Below are positions 57,130 to 64,000 of a stretch of DNA of 64,000 bases, in pieces. This stretch comes from Mytilus californianus (taxonomy: Eukaryota; Mollusca; Bivalvia; Mytilida; Mytilidae), in the NCBI RefSeq assembly GCF_021869535.1, contig NW_026262668.1, forward strand, positions 14,244,348 through 14,308,347. Reading direction: 5' to 3'. Position 1 is the stretch's first letter, and each line of letters begins with the position of its first letter. Made by a program: the position numbers and the translations under genes. Under the pieces are notes generated by a model. That model saw only the letters and a program-made list of their open reading frames with translations, searched no databases and was not told the origin of the DNA.

Positions 57130-57355
57130 TGTTATAAATGATTGATAAAAATACATATCTTAGAAATTTGAAACGAAAAAACTGATATGGGATGTACATG
57201 TTTCTGGTAAAATCGTTTCTTGTAACCCGCACCCATTTTCTCAACATTTTGGCTAAATAGACTGACTTGATTGGTAATAAAATTTGAAAATTTTATTACT
57301 CAAAAACTACTTATTGTAAATGCACAATTTTTTCACAGAATTAAGTTTGATTATG
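57130..57355. repeat. Segmental duplication, copy 1
   Basis: Matches 57735-57968 in direct orientation with roughly 90 percent identity by eye: TTTCTGGTAAAATCRTTTCT, CCATTTTCTCAACATTTTGG, TACTTATTGTAAATGCACAA. Confidence 0.85.
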
Positions 57356-57492
57356 ATATATTTTAAATTCATTGATATTTTCCACTTGTATCAGATGTTT
57401 TGGAAATAATTCCCGAACGAGATTTCAACGAGACTGAAACGTCAGAAGAATACATCCATAAGTATGATTCAACATATGTTATGCATCAATAC

Positions 57493-57577
57493 CTTGTGTC
57501 TGTTCAATACAGTATTGATGTTTGCAGTAACAGTCATATCCCTCGCCTAAATATTTTGGACATCCGTCAGTGTGTTC
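57493..57577 (-). CDS. Exon C1 of the repeated Cys module
   Basis: Acceptor ATATTTATACAG and donor CAAG|GTATTG; 85 nt, phase 0 in and phase 1 out. The translation is EHTDGCPKYLGEGYDCYCK then HQYCIEQTQ. The C-Y-C core, C-x4-C end and length match C2 and C3. A plus-strand open frame (57400-57585) overlaps it but is a shadow. The exon is bracketed by the two copies of a segmental duplication. Confidence 0.7.
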
Positions 57578-57734
57578 CTGTATAAATATAAAAGTTGTGT
57601 AGACATTAATTTGTTTAATTAAAAAAAATCATGGTATTATAATGTTGCACGCACTTGGCATCTATCTCTTTATCTTGCAACCCACACAATTCCGGTCCTT
57701 TTTTCATATTTTTTTATGTCATATATAAACAGAC

Positions 57735-57968
57735 AACTTTATCTATTATAAATGATTGAAAAAATACATATCTAAGAAAATTGAAAAGAAAAAAATGATG
57801 TGGGATGTACAAGTTTCTGGTAAAATCATTTCTTGTAACCCTCACCCATTTTCTCAACATTTTGGCTAATGAGACTGACTTGATTGGTAATAAAATTTGA
57901 AAATTTTTATTACCCAAAACTACTTATTGTAAATGCACAATTTTTTCACAGAGTTAAGTTTGATTATT
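57735..57968. repeat. Segmental duplication, copy 2
   Basis: Direct repeat of 57130-57355, spaced about 605 bp. Its right end abuts the 5' end of the family-S PLE. Confidence 0.85.
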
Positions 57969-57984
57969 TCGTATTCTTATAAAA

Positions 57985-59935
57985 AAAACCACCAGAAGTT
58001 TGATTTTTAATTATACGCCAGTTACATCAGACGTCAATATATAAAATAATGTTCCTTCCACTTGAGACTGTGAAACATCTAGTCTTAGATATGTTCCCTA
58101 TGGTCATGTCCTTACAGGAGACCCCAACATCGTCAAAGACCGTGAGGTCATAAATGTTCTTAAGGAAGGACCGAAATATCGTCTTCCATCTAAAATACAT
58201 GGGAAACAGTGTCGTCAGGTCATTAAAGAAGCTATGTCTGTCTACTGTAAAAATTGGTGTAAACGTGAAAAATCTGATAAAAAATCTCTAGACAGTTATT
58301 TGAATAAAATTATGAATACTGTTAATATTCGTATATCTCATTTTGAAAACAATTCTGAAATTAGTAATAGGGTCCATGATATTCCCATTTCTAGAATAAA
58401 AAATAAACTCCAAGTACTCGCAAAGCGGTTTGTGTTCGTACCGGCAGACAAAGCAGCAAATAATGTAGTGGTTGTGTGACGCATATACTACACGGAAGTT
58501 CTCCAAAACGAAATTATAAATTCTTCTACATTCAGGTCCGTACTCTCTACAGAGAGTCAAATTGTAAACAAGCATATCACTGCCACTACCCAGCTTAAAG
58601 CCTCTACCGAACATTTGAAAGTCCCTACTATATACTGGTTACCTAAATTGCACAACAAAAAAAAACCATTTAAATTCCGTTTCATCTCCGTATCTAGTAA
58701 GTGTTCAACTACCAATCTATCAGTGCTTCTAACTACCTCCCTTACTACTATCAAAGAACTTGTTATTACCTTTTGTAATAAAGCTTATGAAAATAATGGT
58801 ATTAATTATTTTTGGAGTGTTAAAAATTCTTTAGAGGTTTTAGATAAAATACATGCTTTTGATGGTCCTTTTAATTCTGTTGACAGCTATGATTGTTCTA
58901 CTCTCTATACTACACTTCCACACAATCTAATCAAGAAAAAGTTTTCATATTTAATTAAATGGTCTTTTGAAAAATCTCATTGCAAATTTATTTGCTGTAA
59001 CTCGTTTAAAGCTTTTGTCTGTAACGAAAAAGGAAAGTATGCTGGATATACTTACTTGGAATGTGAAGATATGATTGAAGCTTTAAATTTTCTCCTGGAC
59101 AACATATATGACGTTTTGCCGATAAAGTGTATCGACAAGTAGTAGGTATTCCTATGGGCACTAACTGCGCCCCTTTAATAGCTGATTTATTCCTGTATTA
59201 CCATGAATCTCAGTTTATGACTAAACTCAGTAAAGACACGTCATTGTTACATTTGGTTGATACATTCAACAATTCTTCCGTTATCTAGATGATATTTTTT
59301 CGTTAAATAATCCAGAGTTCTCTAAATATACTACCGAAATTTACCCTTAAGAACTCACTTTAACTAAATCTAACATAAACAGCAGTAGTTGTCCTTTTCT
59401 AGATTTGGACATTTCAATCTCTAAAGGAAAATTCCATACTAAAATTTACGACAAAAGTGACGACTTTTCATTCCCTATTGTTAATTTTCCGTTTTTAAAC
59501 GGCGATGTTCCTTTGGCTCCATCATACGGTGTTTATATATCCCAACTCGCTCGTTATGCCCTTGTGTGTAGTGATGACATAGATTTTAACGAACGTTATC
59601 AATGCATCACTGGTAAATTATTAAGTCAGGGATATCGTTACCATAAATTACGTAAAACTTTTACTAAATTCTTTCATAGATACAAAGATTTGATTAGTAA
59701 ATTTGGCTGTACCTGTAGAAAACTGATTAAAAACGGTATTTCACATCATAAATTTTACGGTAATATTGTACTTAAAGTGCGGAAATCACAATGTGATCCG
59801 TGTAAACTCATCGAACCTTTAAACAAACTTATTAGTAAAGGTTATCTTACCAATGTTGTAATTAGATCTTTGAATATAGTTTACATTGGCACTAATATCG
59901 ATTTTGTCATCAGCAAATTAAAACATAACTAAATT
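57985..59935 (+). pseudogene. PLE reverse transcriptase, Naiad-like, family S
   Basis: Homology starts near 57985 (LIFNYTPVTSDVNI), then a TAA at 58042, then ST-TGA-DCETSS where family Q has SCNCSNS. It continues GHVLTGDPNIV, GPKYRLP and PADKAANNVVVV, then TGA at 58477-58479, then in the same frame IYWLPKLHNKKKPFKFRF, STLYTTLPHNLI and the start of the palm. A frameshift near 59117 is followed by VVGIPMGTNCAPLIADLFLY, then YLDD (59282-59293, another frame shift nearby), FLDLDISISKGKFHTKIYDK, APSYGVYISQLAR and a C-terminus ending KLKHN and TAA. Identity to family Q is roughly 60 percent in the RT by eye. It lies antisense in the intron between B1 and C1. Confidence 0.8.
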
Positions 59936-61045
59936 TGTATTCTTTTCAAACGGGATGTATAAAGACACACCCATGTTCATTTTGATCTATAAAGAGGTTA
60001 CCTCCTAACTATCCTACTGCATGTCGATACATTTATTTTTGGCATTGCACTAGTCATGTCTTCTTAAGACTGTCCATGACGTTAAAATACTAAATCCCTG
60101 GGATGTGTTTTAGGTGATTTTAGTCTCAGATGCATGATTTTTTATAAATAATTGTTTTTGGCTTTTAACTAGCTGTCAGTAACTGCGAATTCTCTAAAAT
60201 CGTACTTTCTTGTTCATTTGACCTGTTGATGCTCTTTGTAACGTTTTTCTGTTATTTACTGTTTACTTATTCAGGGTTATATCTGGTCTATATACAAGCT
60301 TTCATAAGTGTTTGGTATTACTATAAATTTTCACTTCTTTGTACTATGAACATCAAAATTATTTATTTTGAAAAAATATTTCCTTTCTCCATTTGAACTG
60401 TACACGTATACCTAACAACAAAATTATTTTCATCTACCTGTGTTTAAAGTAATTGCAAATGGCTGATATTTTTGTTGAAGCATATTGTTTTTTTTTAAAT
60501 TGTTTAACATTTCACAGCGGTATAACATGTTACTTTAATTATTCTTCCATTAGTTTATTTATTTTGTATTTACATTGTATCATAGATCAAATTTATTTGT
60601 TCAGTGTATGTTCACTGGTGTTAACATGTCTTTTGATTGAGTTAAGCCATTTAAATTGATATTTTATAGTGTGTCTTTCTATGTTGTGATGTTACACTAT
60701 TGTTTCAGATAAGGGTGAAGGTTTCGTACCATTAAAACGTTAAAACCCGCTGCAATTGTTTGCACTTGTCCTTAGTCAGGAATCTAATGTTCAGTAGTTG
60801 TCGTTTGTTGATGTGGTTCATAAGTGTTTCTCGTTTCTCGTTTTTCATATAGATTAGACCGTTGGTTTTCCCGTTTGAATGGTTTTACACTAGTAATTTT
60901 TGGGACCCTTTATAGCTTACTGTTCGCTGTGAGCCAAGGCCCCGTGTTGAAGACCGTTCTTTGACCTATATTGGTTTACTTTTATAAATTTTGACTTGGA
61001 TAGAGAGTTGTCAGATGGGCACTCATATCACATCTTCTTATATCA
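59936..61045 (+). mobile_element. Family S PLE 3' UTR
   Basis: Follows the RT stop. The last 350 bp (AAAACCCGCTGCAATTG, ATAGCTTACTGTTCGCTGTG, AGAGTTGTCAGATGGGCACT, CACATCTTCTTATATC) recurs at 28850 and, inverted, at 18740. The short frame at 60453-60659 is unsupported. Confidence 0.65.
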
Positions 61046-61617
61046 ACTTAATTAAAGCGACAGTAGTTAACCGATGTTCAAAGCTCGCTTACTATTACAA
61101 TCAGGAAGAGTAAAATAAAGGTAACAACGGAGGGAATCGCATGAACTGCAAGACCGGGTTCGTCGACAAGGAATGTCTCCTGTTATGCATGCATCAACCG
61201 CCATGCAAATTAACATTTCACATATTCAAGTAAACCTGAAGACTATTTAAAGATTAAAATCATATACAAAACAATAGTTTAATTACAATGTAGCCACACA
61301 GGAATATAGATATGTTGTGCGTTTATTGATTAACTAAATATTGGTTTTACATTCTTGTGTTAACCTGTTTTGCTACTTCCTTTGGGGAAAAAAACCAAAA
61401 CCAAATGCGATGTTTTCGAATTTTTTGCAATACAAAACAGTTAGCCATTGTGCTATTTCCACAGTCATTTTTAATTGAACCCCATGATGATGCAAGCTTT
61501 TAATAAGAGTTCAAACTTTGAACCCATTAAATTTTATCACTTTTAATTTTCTCTCTGATTCTTTTCCTGTCATTCGCAAGGTTAGGACTTTACAACAAAA
61601 AGCTCTCTGCAACTTAC
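61046..61617. other. Intron, nothing firm
   Basis: CAAGACCGGGTTCGTCGAC...TCCTGTTATGCATGCATC (61150-61205) has weak relatives at 13250 and 29770, perhaps another dispersed repeat. Confidence 0.35.
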
Positions 61618-61689
61618 ACCATGTGGCACACTATGTTTTGACATGCATTGACCGTAAAGTTGACCATTAGTGTTGTCCAATCTGCAAAC
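61618..61689 (-). CDS. Exon B1 of the repeated Cys module
   Basis: Acceptor TTGTTTAACAG and consensus donor GGT|GTAAGTTG; 72 nt, phase 0 at both ends. The translation is VCRLDNTNGQLYGQC then MSKHSVPHG. The V-C start, central G and second Cys align with B3 and B2. It is the most 5' exon I can recognise. Its partner A1 should lie at higher coordinates. Confidence 0.65.
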
Positions 61690-63895
61690 CTGTTAAACAA
61701 TAAAATATATGAATGCATAACGTATTCATATAACTCAATATGTCACAGGGATGAATGTAATGTTATCCATATTGATATAATGATAAGTATACCAAGTAAA
61801 TACATGAGCTAAAATATAATTTAGGTTATGATATGTATCTGGTGGAGATAGTTATATTCTAAAACTGCAAACGTCGATAGAACAGTTAAAGATCAAGAGT
61901 TGATAAGGAAAATAAAATGAGACAATTTTCACTAAATATGGAGCAGCCAGAAACTGAATCAGAAATTGATGTTGACCCTTATTGATAAGATACTGACAAA
62001 TTATTTTTGTGTCTTGGAATTATAGTGGTTTTAGAATAAAGCTAATATAGAGACAAATTTAACTTTTCTCAAAAGGTACATAGTGCTTCTCAGTATCTTG
62101 CATTATGCGAGCTTTTGCTTTTGTAATTGTGTGAACTAACAGGGAACAGGCTAAAGAAGAAAGGTGAGCGCCACCCGTTATGGGGGTCAGGAATTACCCT
62201 TAACTGTGAAAAGAAATAAAACCCACAAAGGTAAAAGTAAAACAAAATTATCCATTAGACCTCGTAATGAATGGATTGACATGCAATGCAGTTAGTTTTA
62301 AAATATTTTTACTCTCAATAATGAAGTGGTTTAGGTTAAAGTGATCGATAATCAACTAACACGTCAGCTAAACATTCTGTAACGTCACCATGTTCCAAGG
62401 GTTACACAAATATATTGTTGACGTTATTTACTTGCTTTTTGTTTTATAGTACAACATTGCACGTTCTAGACCCATACTTTCTAAAATGCATGTTATTTTA
62501 TATGAAAATATAACTGAGCGTGTATAACATGCCCGTTAACCCTGTCCTTTTAATGCATGTTAGACCTTTACTTAATGAAAATACACTACCAAAGTTCAAT
62601 TGAATACTGCATTCGCACTAAGGTCATTGACTAGCCATATTGGAATCATATGAAAGAAAATTAATTTAATATTTCAGAAAATTTAATTTGAAGATAATTC
62701 GTATTTTTTAGGTCATGTGGTATATTTCCAAAAGTCACGTGACTTTTGGGGAAAATGTGAAAAAATACGAAATTCATGGTAGAGACATAGTGTTGCGTTA
62801 ATAGGGTATAAATTTGATGGAAAAACAATGACCAACGTTGACAATGAGACAAATTGCCATCTTGGTATTAGAAGAGGAAATACGTGCAAAAGCCTTGAAA
62901 TGTCGATATCAATAGCATTAAAAAACAAAAACGATTTTAGAAGCTTTTTCGTCCAAATCCAATCCCTGACACAAGTTTTTGTCTAAATCGTGTTCAGTCA
63001 AGCAGTAAACTAAATTTGACCTTTACAAGAGAAAATTCATTGAATTACAAATGATGATCTGATGTGGCGCTCCCTGGACCGAGGCCAATGGAGCAAAGAG
63101 AAAAAAGGAGGGGAATGCAGTTGGGCACACACATTCATTTAAAAACAAACATAAATATTTATGTATCAGACTTTTGCATGTAGTTGGTTTTCATCTTGAA
63201 ATTGAAAGTAAAGTTAAGTTAAGTTGAGTTTCATTTAATACAGGATAGCAACCAACAATCAATCAATCAATCATTTAATATAGGAAATATTTTCCACCAA
63301 CGGCTATGAGATTCGAACATACGATATGCCGCTGTTGGTCGTTTCAGCAAATAACCTGCACCACTGGCATCCTTGGAGAAATCATTGAAATTTTAGTAGT
63401 AAAGTCCAATACTCAAAACGTGAGAGAAAAAAAGTTATCATTCAGCTTGTTTTCTTTTAGATTATGTGTTGAGATGATATATTTTGGTTGCCAAATTCAT
63501 GATATTAAGCAAATATAGGAGGAATCCATACATCAGTCTGTCATTTTTTCATTGACATTTTCATGTTCTTTCATCTAAACAAGTGTTTTCAACTTTATCA
63601 TAAGGAAGCATTACGAAACAATGTATTGGTACATCTATTTCACATTTGCTGAACATTTTTAGAATATTTTAGTGGTTTTGTCGCTTTTTCAATAAGTTTT
63701 GTAAGAAATGACTACGATTTTTTTAGCGCATTTCAAGCTTGTGATTGCGCTGGTACACTAAGAATTACATATTTTAACAAGTGTACAAGTTAGAACTGTT
63801 ATTTTGATATTATTCTTCCAAAACACATTGAATTGTTGAAAAAAGTCATATTTTCCAAACAAAAAACAGTATTCTATACACTACTCTTTTTACAG
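61690..63895. other. No supported feature
   Basis: I searched the minus strand for an A-type exon and a signal peptide and found none I trust. There is a short (CAAT)n run near 63255-63275. Confidence 0.4.
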
Positions 63896-64000
63896 AAAAA
63901 AAACCACTTGTCACATCTGTACGTCAACGAATGTCGATGAAACAAGAGTTAACGCGAAAAAATGTCTTAAAATTTGCTTCAGCGGTACAGACCGGTGTGA
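63896..64000 (+). CDS. Ly6/uPAR-like exon on the plus strand, cut by the window edge
   Basis: A strong acceptor (CTACTCTTTTTACAG) is followed by one base and an open frame to the edge: KKTTCHICTSTNVDETRV, then KCLKICFSGTDRC. The C-x2-C start and Cys run resemble the first half of the Ly6 domain at 30.5 kb. It would belong to another gene, in opposite orientation to the main one. It is too short for certainty. Confidence 0.4.

Larger units (their letters stand above)
27934..61689 (-). other. Main host gene: modular secreted Cys-rich protein (predicted exon chain, 5' incomplete)
   Basis: Fifteen candidate minus-strand exons (listed singly) share compatible intron phases at each proposed junction. 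The order is B1, C1, A2, B2, C2, A3, B3, C3, Thr-rich, ShKT-1, small Cys exon, ShKT-2, microexon, Ly6 first half, Ly6 second half and stop. The A/B/C triplets are three repeats of one domain, with phase 1 outside and phase 0 inside. Introns hold antisense PLE copies of families Q and S and a minisatellite. ShKT, Ly6 and Thr-rich linkers point to an extracellular product. The signal peptide and first A exon should lie beyond 61.7 kb or be unrecognised. The chain is inferred, and a split into two genes (for example a separate Ly6 gene) is possible. Confidence 0.55.

Noticed and set aside
57400-57585. Plus-strand 61-codon frame with a good upstream acceptor (VLEIIPERDFNETETSE)
   Set aside because: It overlaps the minus-strand exon C1, whose Cys pattern, phases and splice sites match two other C exons. 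The plus frame is best read as a shadow.
1-64000. CRISPR arrays, bacterial operons, rRNA genes
   Set aside because: No regularly spaced palindromic repeats, Shine-Dalgarno-linked frames or rRNA-like sequence were seen; the window is eukaryotic throughout.

Overview
This is AT-rich, intron-rich, repeat-dense animal DNA, most likely from a bivalve mollusc of the mussel (Mytilus) type. The assignment rests on split small exons with GT/AG borders, secreted Cys-rich domains (PAN/apple, ShKT, Ly6-like), many relics of Penelope-like retroelements (PLEs) with the motifs LHK, GTNCAPL and YLDD, and dispersed repeats that I recognise as common in mussel genomes. There are no prokaryotic operons and no rRNA. 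The only tRNA-like sequences look SINE-derived.

The main host gene runs on the minus strand from beyond 61.7 kb down to 27.9 kb. I assembled it by eye from splice signals and reading-frame phase, using 15 candidate exons. From the 5' end (high coordinates) these are: three repeats of a three-exon cysteine module (A, B, C; intron phases 1-0-0-1; the first A lies outside or was missed), a Thr-rich mucin-like exon, an ShKT exon, a small Cys exon, a second ShKT exon, a possible 12-nt microexon, and two exons that together form a complete Ly6/uPAR-like domain ending in a stop codon. Phases match at every proposed junction. The product looks like a secreted modular protein. A Ly6-like exon on the plus strand is cut by the right edge. 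On the left there is a minus-strand signal-peptide exon with its next exon (16.6-16.9 kb) and a PAN/apple exon (4.5-4.7 kb).

The rest is mostly mobile elements. I use four working labels for PLE-like families. P covers many truncated copies. Q covers a nearly complete copy at 8.7-11.9 kb, copies at 20.2-21.6 and 45.4-47.8 kb, and several 3' tips. S covers 58.0-61.0 kb and isolated 3' ends. T covers 2.4-3.4 kb and several 3' ends. A CxC linker ahead of the reverse transcriptase in Q suggests the Naiad type of PLE. The most striking signal is an in-frame TGA at the same codon in all three copies that span the site, from two divergent families (Q and S), with the reading frame intact on both sides. 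In S, a second TGA replaces the first Cys of the CxC motif. Because Naiad elements of some clams are known to encode selenoproteins, selenocysteine recoding is a concrete hypothesis here.

Other structures are a 2.0-kb DNA transposon with 30-bp inverted termini carrying an internally deleted transposase (22.8-24.85 kb), repeats with hammerhead-ribozyme-like cores, two foldback hairpins, a two-phase 26-bp minisatellite (53.7-54.35 kb), divergent tRNA-like SINE heads at 56 kb, and a segmental duplication flanking one host exon (57.1-58.0 kb). All exon calls are from sequence alone, with no transcript evidence.
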